Shown here piece by piece: positions 23,550 to 34,370 of a stretch of 64,000 nucleotides of DNA (positions are counted from its first letter, which is position 1; each line of letters starts with the position of its first letter). Source of the stretch: Alviniconcha marisindica. Lineage: Eukaryota > Mollusca > Gastropoda > Provannidae. The stretch covers positions 186,001 to 250,000 of the forward strand of contig JABMCL010002105.1 in assembly GCA_018857735.1 (NCBI GenBank). The letters are read 5' to 3'. The notes under the pieces are model-generated. The model searched no databases. It saw only the letters and a program-made list of their open reading frames with translations, and was not told the DNA's origin. The position numbers and the translations under genes are program-made.

Positions 23550-25902
23550 TTTAAAAAAAATATGACACAGAAAAAAGAACTTACTTGTTACTTTAAGATA
23601 ATCATTTTTTGTTTGTTAGTTCTGTTACTCATTTCCTTGCTTTCTTTCCACGATTGCTGATTTCCTCAAATATTCACAAAAAGGCACATACACACACATT
23701 CAAACATATATTTCGTTCGTTATTTTTCCCCCCCCCCCCCTTTCAATTATTAATTATTACATTTGTGGACTGACGATATTTTCCGACATCTGTTTGTTCG
23801 GTCTTTCTGTGTTTCTATCAGTACCCTACTGTGCTATTCTAACCAGTCTCTCTCTCTCTCTTGGTCTCCTTTCTCCGCTTCCAGTCAAATGTCTGGCACA
23901 CTGACTCCGTTAACTCTTACCGCCGTGTTACTTTGGGTACAGAGACAGGAGGAGGCGAGTGGGGGTGGGGACTTAATCGCCGCTGCCAGACTTTAAACAC
24001 CTGGGTTAACGATTCCACACCTCTTTTTTTTTCCCCGTTTTTTTTTCTCCCGCACTTGTAGGACAAATGCATAATTTGCTCAACTGTTGATTACAATTTA
24101 CATTAAACTTTAAATATCCCCCCCCACCCTCGCCCCGGCCTTCGTACACACACACAGTGCACCCAGAACAAGCACGTAAATGGTAAATCACAACTAATGA
24201 TAACAACCATAAAAGTATTATTGAAACCATTCATTTAAAGAACACATCTTAATCATAATGTTTCCATGGGAGAAAATATCTCAACAAACCACCCTTTCCT
24301 AGCTTCATTATTGTTATCATCACTATTAATGTTACCACAGAAACTACAAAACGTTAAAGTCTGAACTTGATTTGCAAGGCCGGGGGTGGGGGTGTTGGGG
24401 GGGGGGGGGGGGGTTGATTCTTACTTGGGTTGGCGGTGGGGTAGGGTATGCTATACTTATCCGTTACGATTGTCCTGCACCAGTCTGACACGCAGACAAA
24501 GAAAACCTAATTTGTTTGCTTCCAATCAACATTATTTCTCGCACACAATCATGCAACAATTATTCATTATTTCTGTGTGTGCCCGGCTTTTAATGCTGCC
24601 ATGTTTTGTTGCAGTTGTATTTGTCGATCCTAATCACTGAACCGTGTCATGGTGTTACAGAACGAGACAGTGGTTGCTATTTATCTCTATGTATGAAAGC
24701 CATCAGTGTTATGATTGTGTATATTTGTATTTTTTGTAGCCGTAAATTATGATTGTCCTAGTCCACCATCATTATATCGCATTAAAACGCGCTTGTTCCC
24801 GTCGTGCGCTGCCTTCCTGTCTTCTTTATGTCACAGTTTGTTTTTTACGTGCTCGTCATGTCATTTAACACATGCAAAACCGCATCCCACACGCCATCTG
24901 TGCGGTACAATGAAGTCAGCATTTTCCATGACTGCTACATTTCCACCCCATCCCGATAATTATTATAATATAGTCTTTTAGTGCAAACCTGTTTTGCTGG
25001 TTTGTCTCTTTTGTTTGGAAGAAGATGAAATCGAGTTTTAAAACGTTCGCACTAAAATCACTGGAAAGCTGTCGGCTGTCCACTCCGCACAAACAACACA
25101 TATTTGTTTTTGTTTTTGAAATCGGCATATTCTTAAAGGGTAGATCACTTGCACAAGATCAGTCTAAAAAGTTTGGCTGTGACTAAACTGAGGAACTAGA
25201 AAATACACACAAATAACAAACAAAACCCAAACTACTGTTGCGGAACAAAATCATAATAGTTTTGCATTTGTTGAAATCAAATGGAACAAGTAAAATACAA
25301 TGGTCCACGTTCTGCCCCTTACGTCTGCATGACAGACTCGTGTCAGTGTTAAAATTGTATCCACAAAGAAGCAGAAGAAGAAGGTTCACAACTTGTTCCT
25401 GTGCACCCAGAAATATGAACTTACTGACATGTATCCTTAAAAACAAAAATTCACAAAAATACCATTTAATTTCAAAAACGACACGCTTTCTTTCTGTTTT
25501 CTTTGTTTTTAACACAAAATCTTTGTCTTCTTTTTAACTGAAACATTTTGTCCTTTTTATTTCTGAGTCAATCGAGAAAAAAATCACAAAAGAAATCAAA
25601 TACAGACTATTTTTGGGCCCGGAGAGGAACTGACAAAGAAAGTATATTTCTCTTCTTTTACATGTATTTTTTATATCTTAAGATCTTCCAGGACTATATT
25701 CATATGAAACAAATTTACTGTTTCTTGATTCACTCCCCCCCCCCCCCCCTCCCATTTTTTTTCTATAAAGAAACAAACCATAATGCAAAATATAAAAAAC
25801 TTAAAAAATAAAAAATATTAAAAATTAAACCCAAACAAGATAAGTCTTTTTCTTTCCTTTTTCATCGTTTTAGACCGTTTATCTGTTAAGTGTCGTTTTG
25901 TG
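23549..25902. other. No gene recognised
   Basis: AT-rich unassigned DNA with short C runs near 23730 and 25735 and a G run near 24396-24413. No coding pattern in either strand. Confidence 0.6.
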
Positions 25903-25978
25903 GCTTGATAAAGGGGATTTCCCCGAAAATGTGCATACTGTGTGTCCATGTTAAAATAAATAAGCGTTCGTTTGAACC
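25903..25978 (+). mobile_element. Penelope-like 3' end with hammerhead-like hairpin, divergent
   Basis: CTTGATAAAGGGG is followed by ATTT, CCCC and GAAAA (25903-25929): a GGGG/CCCC stem next to GAAA, with a box that differs from CUGANGA at two positions. It continues GTGTGTCCATGTTAAAATAA and GTTTGAACC, as in Penelope-type element ends. Confidence 0.35.
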
Positions 25979-26069
25979 TTTTTGTGTTTGGATCTCATAA
26001 AAAAAAGAATAAGAAAATGTTACAAATCAGTCTAGAAAGTAACATAAAGGAAAACAAAATAAGTGTGGT

Positions 26070-26326
<257 letters not shown>

Positions 26327-26361
26327 AGAGAGAGAGAGATGGGGCGGGGAAAATGCTGTTT

Positions 26362-26910
26362 TTGTAAATATATATGTGCGTGTTTGTGTGTGTGCGCGTG
26401 AACGCGCGTAAGAGTTATTAAGAAGACGGTGGAGTAGGGCGGACTATTACATGGACACAGTCATCACATAAACAAGAGCCCAAAAGCATTTCCACCCACC
26501 TCGACAACGATGGTGTTATATTTGTGCTGTCAGATGAAGAGAGCGTTGGGCAAAAGAAGCTGTTAGTTTGTGTAACAATTCCGAACGCTTGCTGAAGTAG
26601 AAACTCGAGTATGTTTGGGTTTTCTCTTCGCAGCCCTCAAGAAGCGACAGAAACGTGGATTCGTTTCCACTCTTCAGCACAGCTGTGTTAAGTACATCGC
26701 AGTCGCCACAAACCCATTACATGTCTGCTTTGAATTTCCATACTAAAAGGCAACTGCCTGACATCAAGCATGTCTCTTGATATTAGCACATCAGAATAAA
26801 AACATCCTTGGGAAAGTCAGGAAGAGTCACCTAATAATATCCCCCCCCCCCAACAGTTAAAAGAAAATTTAGTACAGCAACAAAAAACAAGCAAGCAGTT
26901 CGGTGTTTTA
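26362..26910. other. No gene recognised
   Basis: Unassigned sequence. Confidence 0.55.
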
Positions 26911-26948
26911 CACCCAGTCAACCATTACGGTTATCTCAGGGCGTACAG
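26911..26948 (-). mobile_element. Short dispersed repeat end with CCCAGTCAACC core, copy 1
   Basis: It shares CCCAGTCAACCATTACGG and TCAGGGCG with copies at 34978-35009 and 35843-35886. The orientation is arbitrary. It looks like the end of a short retroposon. Confidence 0.4.
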
Positions 26949-27009
26949 CAACAAAAATCCAAAACAAAATAAAAACAACGTATAACAAGATTTTTAAAAA
27001 GAACAAAAC

Positions 27010-27094
<85 letters not shown>
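27010..27094. repeat. (AC)n(AAC)n compound microsatellite
   Basis: About 25 AC units then about 11 AAC units. Confidence 0.96.
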
Positions 27095-27164
27095 GACAAA
27101 AAACAAAACAACACAACGACAAAAAACAAACAACAACAAAACAACAAACAAAACAACACGACAA

Positions 27165-27240
27165 TTACCTGAATAATTATAGATCATTTATGACGCCCAT
27201 CTCGTAGGAGCCTGGAGCGCTTACAAAGCCTGGATACGCT
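27165..27240 (-). mobile_element. CATAAAT/ATT-tailed short retroposon, copy 1
   Basis: Read on the - strand: GGCTTTGTAAGCGCTCCAGG, then CGAGATGGG, then CATAAAT and an AT-rich tail. The same order of blocks occurs at 27505, 27601 (-), 34765 and 59148. Confidence 0.5.
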
Positions 27241-27304
27241 CATTTTATCTCACAAAGAAACAAAGACAGAAGACGAAAATTGGAGAAGTAGAAAGAGGAA
27301 GAAT

Positions 27305-27305
<1 letters not shown>

Positions 27306-27365
<60 letters not shown>
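27306..27365. repeat. (AC)n microsatellite
   Basis: About 30 AC units. The flanking 27241-27305 segment is repeated before the AC array at 27735. Confidence 0.97.
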
Positions 27366-27368
<3 letters not shown>

Positions 27369-27504
27369 CTTTCTCCTCCCTCCTTCTTTCTTAGTAAGGT
27401 AGGAACACCTTAATATGTTTTGTTGTTGTTGTTGCGTACATCATTTCTCGTACATGCAGTTCAAAGTACTACAATAAAACGATAAAAGCATGCGCGCGCG
27501 CGCG

Positions 27505-27600
27505 TGTGTGATGAATGCACGCATCGGTAGGCCTTTGTAAGCGCTTCGGGACCTTACGAGATGTTGCACCATAAATAACCTATTACTATTATCATTATGA
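27505..27600 (+). mobile_element. CATAAAT/ATT-tailed short retroposon, copy 2
   Basis: GGCCTTTGTAAGCGCTTCGG, then ACGAGATG, CCATAAATAACC and an ATT/ATC tail. It meets copy 3 tail-to-tail at 27600/27601. Confidence 0.5.
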
Positions 27601-27770
27601 TTACCTGAATAATTATAGATCATTTATGACGCCCCATCTTGTAGGAGCCTGGAGCGCTTACGGATACGCTCATTTTATCTCACAAAGAAACAAAGACAGA
27701 AGACGAAAACTGAAGAAGTAGAAAGAGGAAGAATGACACACACACACACACGCACACACACACACTCTCT
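27601..27770 (-). repeat. Second copy of the 27165 segment, including its AC-array flank
   Basis: Bases from TTACCTGAATAATTATAG at 27601 through GAAGAATGACACAC repeat those starting at 27165, about 436 bp away, with few differences. It contains the - strand short retroposon and the AC flank. Confidence 0.85.
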
Positions 27771-27785
27771 CTCTCTCTCTCTCTC
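27735..27785. repeat. (AC)n(CT)n compound microsatellite
   Basis: AC with one GC break, then CT. Confidence 0.95.
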
Positions 27786-27819
27786 CAAATACATACATCA
27801 CTGGTAATGGGTTGATAGA

Positions 27820-28130
27820 ATGAGAAGAAAGGAAACGGCAAATCAGTATGCAGAAGAGGAGAGACGTGTTTTCAGTTCTGACTTATAGAAGAGAATGAAG
27901 AAGAATGCCTGACAGAGCGAGGAAGAGAGTTCTAGCTCAAAATTCCGATGTATTGAACGGATCTCTCCCACATGGTCCTCCTGCCCATCCTAGGAACACG
28001 GAAGATCCGAGTATCCCAGGCTGAGCGAAGACAGCGAGGAGAGCAGAGAAGAAGCAACTCAGACGTATGAAGGAGCTATACCAGAGACAATGTGGCAGCA
28101 GATGAGAGATATTTTGTATTGAATTTGTAT
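27820..28130. mobile_element. Dispersed-repeat-like segment
   Basis: Its layout (GTTTTCAGTTCTG, GAGTTCTAG, GGAACACGGAAGATCCG, CTGAGCGAAG) resembles that of 61800-62280 and of widespread invertebrate repeats that I recall only in outline. No protein is encoded. Confidence 0.3.
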
Positions 28131-28235
28131 TCAATAATACAGTTTTGTAGAGCTGATGAAAAATTTAATGAGAAGATATAAGATTCTATGAACCTTTTCG
28201 GTGAGCTGTGGTCGAGAATTCAGGTCATGGTCATT

Positions 28236-28320
28236 AAATTTAATAATAATAATAATAATAATGAGTACTTAGAGCGCCTAACCCGCACAGGCCCTAAGCG
28301 CTTACACGTTCTTTACAAAT
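28236..28320 (-). mobile_element. ATT-tailed short retroposon, related copy
   Basis: On the - strand, GTAAGCGCTTAGGGCCTGTG then GCGCTC and an (ATT)n tail (28240-28262 as AAT). Confidence 0.4.
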
Positions 28321-28831
28321 ACATATTGTCAAAATTCAATGCATACAACATGAATGCACACACACACGCACGCACACACAGAGACATTTAGCATACAATG
28401 TAGAGCTCAACAACCACAACAACCACAAAAGAAGACGAAGAAGGAGGGAGGAAGAAAAAAAAGAATGTACGATCACGAAAAGCCGTTCAAAATCTAGCTA
28501 AAACCGCCTGAGAGAACTGTCCACGTTAGAGATTTTGTCAGAAACGGGTGGCCAGACGGTATTACACAAACTTTAATCACATCATTTTTTCACTGGAACA
28601 GTAATAAGCAGGAAAGTGTACACACAGTACATTATTCAAAAGCTCATCGACCCCAGAATATACATTTTATGTTTTTGCTTTTTTCTTCTTTTTTTGCTCT
28701 TCTTTCTCTACTCGAGGTGTGCCCAGTTCCACTGTCATGGTGTCCCTCTCTTCATACAAAAATTAAAATAAATCAGTTTACGTGTTTTGACACGAAGCCT
28801 CTACTTAATTTTCAAAATATCATTTTATTAC
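28321..28831. other. No gene recognised
   Basis: AT-rich unassigned sequence. Confidence 0.55.
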
Positions 28832-28939
28832 AAGTCTAGGCCGCTGCTAATCAACCTTCTCTCTCTAAAGTCTAGGCCGCTGCTAATCAACCTTCTCTCT
28901 CTAAAGTCTAGGCCGCTGATAATCAACCTTCTCTCTCTC
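28832..28939. repeat. 36-bp tandem repeat, 3 copies
   Basis: Copies start at 28832, 28868 and 28904 with AAGTCTAGGCCGCTG and end in a CT run. They are nearly identical; the third has one base change. Confidence 0.92.
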
Positions 28940-29090
28940 TTTCTTCTGTTATTACCTTCAGTGTTGGAGGATAAGGTCAAAATGTTATCCCACACTAGGG
29001 AAGGGGACCATAGTGTTATCAAGAGGTTCTCAGTGAAGATGAGCAGGGTGGCCTATTTTAGTTCGCGGCCCACGTCGGAGAATGCGTTAG

Positions 29091-29091
<1 letters not shown>

Positions 29092-29158
<67 letters not shown>
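29092..29158. repeat. (AC)n microsatellite
   Basis: About 33 AC units. It abuts the 3' end of the GT-tailed repeat at 29165-29405. Confidence 0.97.
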
Positions 29159-29161
<3 letters not shown>

Positions 29162-29164
29162 ACG

Positions 29165-29405
29165 CGAGGGGAAAAATGAAACTGAAGTTAAATGGAATGG
29201 GAAGATAAGAATGGTAGATTCTCCTGGGAGCAAGGGAAGCATGCAAGGTTATATTCTGACTTATTCCAGGATTAAAAGAGATAACTCTAATATCATTTAT
29301 GTGAAAATACTTTACATAAAAAGGAAGAAGAAGAAGAACCATCGAAAGCTCAGGGGTGTCAGCAGAGGGGGCCTAACTTCTGCGTCCGCAGTCCCCCAGG
29401 GTAGC
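29165..29405 (-). mobile_element. GT-tailed dispersed repeat, copy at 29 kb
   Basis: On the - strand it contains GGGGGACTGCGGACGCAGAA, then a CCCCCTCTGCTGA block, then CTTGCATGCTTCCC, ending next to a (GT)n array. The same order of blocks is found at 57.28 and 57.52 kb. Confidence 0.5.
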
Positions 29406-29479
29406 ACAGCAATCTGTTCAGAAGACACGCAATCGGCGCCGGAGCGCTGATGATTCAACCCCTCAATGTAACACTGGTC

Positions 29480-29645
29480 TTGGAGATCGTATTCAAAACT
29501 GTCCAGTCACGACACTGACGCATGGATGATGCACCATCCTACCTCGTTTGGTTGCAAAAGGTTCATCATCCGATGCCATCGGCTGAAACGGAATGAAAGA
29601 GGTTTAGCAATGTAGAAGATATTGTCCGGACACGCGGACAAGGTA
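29480..29645 (+). mobile_element. Dispersed short repeat, copy 2 of the 13.74-kb family
   Basis: It contains GAGGTTTAGCAATGTAGAAG, ATTGTCCGGACACGCGGACA and GATGCACCA-type blocks in the same order as at 13740 and 63305. Confidence 0.45.
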
Positions 29646-30224
29646 AGGTCAATGTATCCACCCTCCCAACTTTCCAGCAGTCCTTTCAGTCTCTAACTCC
29701 CTTTCAGCTCCACGACAAACACGATGGCTTTCACCGGGCACGTTTGTTTCTCCCTCGACGCTTTCAGCTGTACAAGCACCGCCAGACATAGTTTATTTCT
29801 GCCCAAGTCCCTGGGCGCCACACCAAATCCACACAACCGGTATGTTTTGCAACAAACCCAGGTATGTTTACCGTTGGAATGACCAGATGTTGAAATTGAC
29901 ATTCCCCGAGTGTCAATTTCGTGCTCGTGCACTGCCTCACGCGGGAGGGTGCCGACGAGTCAAGTAGCACAAATGCGCGTGCACGCTTCGTGGATCTAAA
30001 CACTTAGTGCTAATTACATGATAGACGAGCGGCAGGAACCAAGACGATGCAGACAACATACTTTTAGTTCTTATGGCACAACAACAAAACATACAAATTA
30101 TCACCTGTAGCCGTTTCTCCTTCCTACTCACTGACAATGTATTAAGAGCTGGTACTGATTATTCGGACTTTTTTTTGTTACATATTAATAATCTCTCTCT
30201 CTCTCTCTCTCTCCCCCACCCCAC

Positions 30225-30225
<1 letters not shown>
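29646..30225. other. No gene recognised; short perfect hairpin
   Basis: A perfect 10-bp inverted repeat (GAAATTGACA at 29892-29901 and its complement at 29911-29920) has a 9-base loop. A CT run lies at about 30191-30213. Confidence 0.55.
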
Positions 30226-30295
<70 letters not shown>

Positions 30296-30312
30296 GCACG
30301 CACGCGCGCACG
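30226..30312. repeat. (AC)n microsatellite grading to CGCA
   Basis: About 33 AC units followed by CGCACGCA repeats. Confidence 0.96.
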
Positions 30313-31308
30313 ACGCAATCAGACCGGAACTGGGGAACTGTAATGCTACATATGTTTCTTCGTCGTATCATCATCCAAATTATCATACCGATATGCTGAT
30401 ACGACTCTATTTTTTTCAAAGGCGGGACGGGGGTGGGTGGGAAGTTTGGTGGGGGGGGGGGGGGGGGGGTTGATCAGTTCAGAAACATGATGCTTTACAA
30501 CATTCGTGCCAGACAAGCCAACCAGTGAAGCAGCCAATGGTGAGGACACCACGGAAGGTACCATTAATCAGCAAAGGGCTGCTGCCTATGACAAAGGCAG
30601 CATCTGTCCCCTTGGGGCACCGGGCCATGGCAATATCAACACCAACAGCTCTCGTGGGTCGAAATAATTCGTGCTTTCCATGTACCCTTCCTACACTTTC
30701 TCTCACAACACATCTGCAGCGTTCCAGCCCAAAGTTTCCACAGTACACCCGGGTTCACGCTGCAGACATATTCTGGCATGATCCACCTTCAGTACGCTTG
30801 TACACATACATAGCCCCTAAAATCTTCCAACTCCACCGCTCCGCTAGCCCCATTCCTTTTCTTCTTCTTCTTCTTCTTTTTTTCTTTTTTTCCCCTCTTC
30901 TTTTCTTTATCCTTTCTTTTTTACTCTCTTCTTCTCGATCATTAACTAGGTGCAAATACGAGGCAAGCAAGACAAAGACGGCGCAACAGTTCCTCCTCTC
31001 CGGCCGGACCGCTTTCTGTGGGGGCCGCTAATAAAGAACACGACTGCACGCATACTTATTTAAACGACGTCATAAAATCATTCAAGCACGACAGCATTTT
31101 AGAAAGAGCAACTGCGTCGATTTCCTGCGTACAAAAACCAATAGCGTGAAGGCTCAAACGTCTCACATTTAAAGGGTCTGCTATATGATTTGCTACATAA
31201 CACAGAGCTATGTATAAATAAAAGCGAAGCACTGTTGCTAATGAATGTTCAATCAACTTTGTAGTTAGGGTGTAACATTCCAAGGAAACGATCTTTTGTT
31301 ACACCCCC

Positions 31309-31312
<4 letters not shown>
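30313..31312. other. No gene recognised
   Basis: Poly-G at about 30450-30469. Repeat-free mixed sequence follows at 30490-30780 and a CTT/T-rich stretch at about 30855-30945. Confidence 0.55.

Positions 31313-31350
<38 letters not shown>
31313..31350. repeat. (TA)n microsatellite, left of the inverted repeat
   Basis: TA run with one slip, directly abutting the left arm at 31351. Confidence 0.95.
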
Positions 31351-31431
31351 AGGTATAACAAAGTCCAAGCATGTTTTTTAGTGGAAACGTTTTACTCCGA
31401 ATTTTCGCCCTTGAGGGCTTCGTCGAGGCCC
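31351..31431 (-). mobile_element. Penelope-like end with hammerhead-like motif, copy 2
   Basis: On the - strand this reads CTCGACGAAGCCCTCAAGGG, then CGAAAATTCGGAGTAAAACG, then a shared end GCTTGGACTTTGTTATACC. The GCCC/GGGC stem II, the CGACGA box, GAAA and a tiny stem III with GUA match the order of a type I hammerhead. The box departs from CUGANGA only at its first two bases. Stem I is not convincing, so activity is doubtful. Confidence 0.5.
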
Positions 31432-31594
31432 GGTTAGCTTAATATAATATATAATGGGTGGGGTGCGGGGGTGGGGTGGGGGGGCTAGGGGGTGGGGGGG
31501 GGGGGGTGGGGGGGGGGGGGTGCGTAAACAGAATGATAACAGAAGAAGAGTAAAACGTTTCCACTAAAAAACACGCTTGGACTTTGTTATACCT
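31351..31594. repeat. 46-bp inverted repeat around a G-rich loop
   Basis: The arms are 31351-31396 and 31549-31594, with one mismatch in 46 bp. The 152-bp spacer holds a G-rich tract at about 31454-31522. Both arms are copies of the Penelope-like end, so two ends lie head to head. Confidence 0.85.
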
Positions 31595-31644
31595 TCTCTA
31601 CATGACATCATACTAAGTCCTTCCTGCACGGTGCGGTGCCCAGG

Positions 31645-31675
31645 AGTCGCAGAGAGCCTTGTTTTTCTGTCTATT
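31645..31675 (-). mobile_element. Outer fragment of the Penelope-like end
   Basis: CAGGAGTCGCAGAGAGCC and TTGTTTTTC are the reverse complement, with few changes, of the first 28 bases of the 8050 copy. The element was rearranged here. Confidence 0.5.
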
Positions 31676-31686
31676 ATCTATATCTA

Positions 31687-31689
<3 letters not shown>

Positions 31690-31746
<57 letters not shown>

Positions 31747-31760
31747 ATATATATATATTA
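31690..31760. repeat. (TA)n microsatellite, right of the inverted repeat
   Basis: TA run with one slip. A TATC-like start follows the Penelope-like fragment. Confidence 0.95.
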
Positions 31761-32337
31761 CATTTCGTTTTGCTTTTTGAACATTCATGGTTTAAGGGGT
31801 GGGGTGTTGCGTACACACATAATGATAACAGAAGAAGAGCAAAAGCTCCCTGCCTCCAGGGAACAATTTCAACAGAGCAAGCGGTTTCACACGCTGATTA
31901 CAAGCAACAACAACAAAACCGCACACCACTTAGCAGACTTTAGATACAGAAGCAAACTATTCCCCAACCTTCCAAGTTACCTTCTTTATGAACCATACAG
32001 TCTACCGTCGAAGGCGGACTGTATCTACCTAAGTGGCAGGGGAACTGAAAACGGCACACCCATTCCGCAATTCGGCTCTTGAAAAACGGCTGTACTACTT
32101 TCACAAAAGCAGGGAACACAGAAGCCCAAGGTGAAAAATCCCATGAAGTGCAGCCACTGCTTGCTAAATAGCTGAATCTGAAAGCTTTGCCGGAAGCGTT
32201 TTCTTCGCACACAATATCTAATATAAAATAGTTCACACTGCACATACATATGTTCACTGAGTCATTCACATCTCCGATTTCATTCATTCAGCCCCAGGCA
32301 CATTTTGTTTTTGCTTTGTTTTGTTATTTCCTCGCCC
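31761..32337. other. No gene recognised
   Basis: Unassigned sequence. Open frames on both strands show no known pattern. Confidence 0.55.
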
Positions 32338-32395
32338 ACTCCCCGAAGAAGACCACAGTGGGGGTGAAAATGTGGACCCCCTACTTTGCATTTCA
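32338..32395 (+). mobile_element. Penelope-like 3' end motif, divergent
   Basis: CCCCGAAGAAGACCACAGTG, then GGGGGTGAAAATGTGGACCC. The hairpin followed by GAAAATGTGGACCC parallels the 25.9-kb copy. The CUGANGA box is degraded. Confidence 0.35.
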
Positions 32396-32553
32396 TCGTC
32401 ATCGTAAATTATAAAAAAATTAAAAGAGCTTTAGAGGAGACTGTGGTTGTTTACTTTACAAAATCTATAATATATAATGTTTCTGCTCTGATTCTGTAGG
32501 AAGCAGTGCATCTAATTTCTTACATTCTAGCCTACTAGATAGTCTTATAGTGA

Positions 32554-32557
<4 letters not shown>
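32396..32557. other. Short AT-rich spacer
   Basis: Nothing recognised. Confidence 0.5.

Positions 32558-32626
<69 letters not shown>
32558..32626. repeat. (AC)n microsatellite
   Basis: About 34 AC units. Confidence 0.97.
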
Positions 32627-32628
<2 letters not shown>

Positions 32629-33200
32629 GCGATGTTCACTGGGTTGGAGGCCCTGGAAGGACTTTCCGTGTTGCCGGGTCATGTCTTGGCCACTGATAGA
32701 CACATCACGATGGCATGGTCCGTTGACCGTTGCCGCAGGCGATTCTCAAACTGACATGTATCACTGGGCTAACACGAACTGGATTTACACAGATTTCCGA
32801 TTAAGACAGATTAGTATTCGGTGTGGATAGTGATCGCAAAACCACCAGCACCAATAAAATGATTATTTATGTCTCTGAGCATGTTTTGTAAAATAATCAA
32901 CAGCAATATTCATCTTATTATTTTTCTTTCTTTCTTTCTTTTCTTTACTATTATCACGATGACCATGGTCATTAAGAGCATCACTGTTGCTGTTTTCCCT
33001 ACAAGTCGTCAATTAATGAGACACGCTTATCATCACTTTAGCATCTTGTAGTCATCAGTTTGAACAGCTATTATTAATTTATTCAGTTACCACTTGTGAT
33101 GCATACTGATTTCCTTTTAGCACTGTACACTGACTGACACCAAAGAATAACGATACATGCAGATAGATTTGCCTGTGGGACAGAAGTATCATAAGCTACA
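32627..33200. other. No gene recognised
   Basis: Unassigned AT-rich sequence. Confidence 0.55.
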
Positions 33201-33648
33201 TGGCTGGAAGTGTGATATGTTAGAACAAGGGGAAGTTCAGTGTCAGTGAGGCAAGAATGTCATGTTAGAACAACGGAAAATTCAGTGTCAGTAAGGGAAG
33301 TAGGACATGTTAGAACAACGGAAAATTCAGTGTCAGTAAGGGAAGTAGGACATGTTAGAACAACCAAAAATTCAGTGTCAGTGAGGCAAGAATGACATGT
33401 TAGAACAACGGAAAATTCAGTGTCAGTGAGGGAAGCAGGACATGTTAGAGCAACGGAAAATTCAGTGTCAGTAAGGGAAGCAGGACATGTTAGAACAACG
33501 GAAAATTCAGTGTCAGTGAGGGAAGCAGGACATGTTAGAGCAACGGAAAATTCAGTGTCAGTAAGGGAAGCAGGACATGTTAGAACAACGGAAAATTCAG
33601 TGTCAGTGAGGGAAACAGGACTGGCTAGATGGCTGGAAGTATGACAAA
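33201..33648. repeat. 45-bp minisatellite, about 10 copies
   Basis: The unit contains ATGTTAGAACAACGG and AAATTCAGTGTCAGT. Copies are 45 bp apart and differ at a few positions, with alternating GTAAGGGAAG and GTGAGGGAAG forms suggesting a 90-bp higher-order unit in the middle. Because 45 is a multiple of three, both strands stay open and the - strand would read a 15-residue repeat around SLTDTEF. The outer flanks share TGGCTGGAAGT, so the array may sit inside a short duplication. Confidence 0.93.
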
Positions 33649-34169
33649 CTAGCAGAACACCCGCATGATGACCGTGGCGGTTATTGTTGATCGCAGTTCC
33701 GCTCTTCACCTTTTTTCAAAATGGGAAAAGAAAAGAATAAACTACGCTATCTGAGCAGCTGCAGCATACAACGTCCAAAGCGACGGTACAAGCCACATTC
33801 TAGGGCGGCTGTGATGTGTCACCATCAATAACGGAGAGGACATTTCAGTGGCTGGATCATACCGGCATTGGCCCCTGTCCCCTCGGGCTACCACGTCGTC
33901 AACATCGCCACGACGTCCCTTAAACTGCTGCCATACGGGAGACGAGCGACAACTGGGGGGGAAGGGGGGGAGGCACAGGCACATAAAAGAAGACAACAAA
34001 TTTAACTGTATTCATTATTCTTTCCTCAGTACGATAATTAAATATTACAAAATAGTATATGAAAAATGGCTTGGGGGGGCGGGGGGAGATTTGGGACGAA
34101 AATGCAAGTACAAAGTGGCTTGCATTTTGGGGTCGATTTTGGGACAGGAGGACAAAGCTTATCAAGAGC
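33649..34169. other. No gene recognised
   Basis: Unassigned sequence, G-rich near 33955-33972 and 34073-34089. Confidence 0.5.
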
Positions 34170-34370
34170 TTTTTTTCGGCCCCCAAGCAGGCAGTAAAGG
34201 AGAGAGCAGCTTCATCAGGAGGCCCCATACCTGTCAAGTCTGGCCGCCACATTCTACTAATGGGCGTGGATCGACGCCGTGACGTCACCATATTTCACCA
34301 GCCACGCATGCGCTACAGGTCGTCACAGCGGAGCAGCGCGACCATATTTCACGGTGATAGTTGCACACAA
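34170..34370. promoter_or_regulatory. CpG-rich block with CRE and NRF1-like site
   Basis: Perfect CRE TGACGTCA at 34280-34287, then a GCATGCGC NRF1-like core at 34306-34313. The 12-mer ACCATATTTCAC occurs twice (34287 and 34341). It could be a promoter without a recognised gene, or a fragment of a mobile element. Confidence 0.3.

Noticed and set aside
33201..33648. CRISPR-like array
   Set aside because: Units are contiguous, with no unique spacers and no cas genes, in a eukaryotic context.
33260..33709. - strand frame encoding ten 15-residue repeats
   Set aside because: Fully explained by a 45-bp minisatellite; openness on both strands argues against coding.
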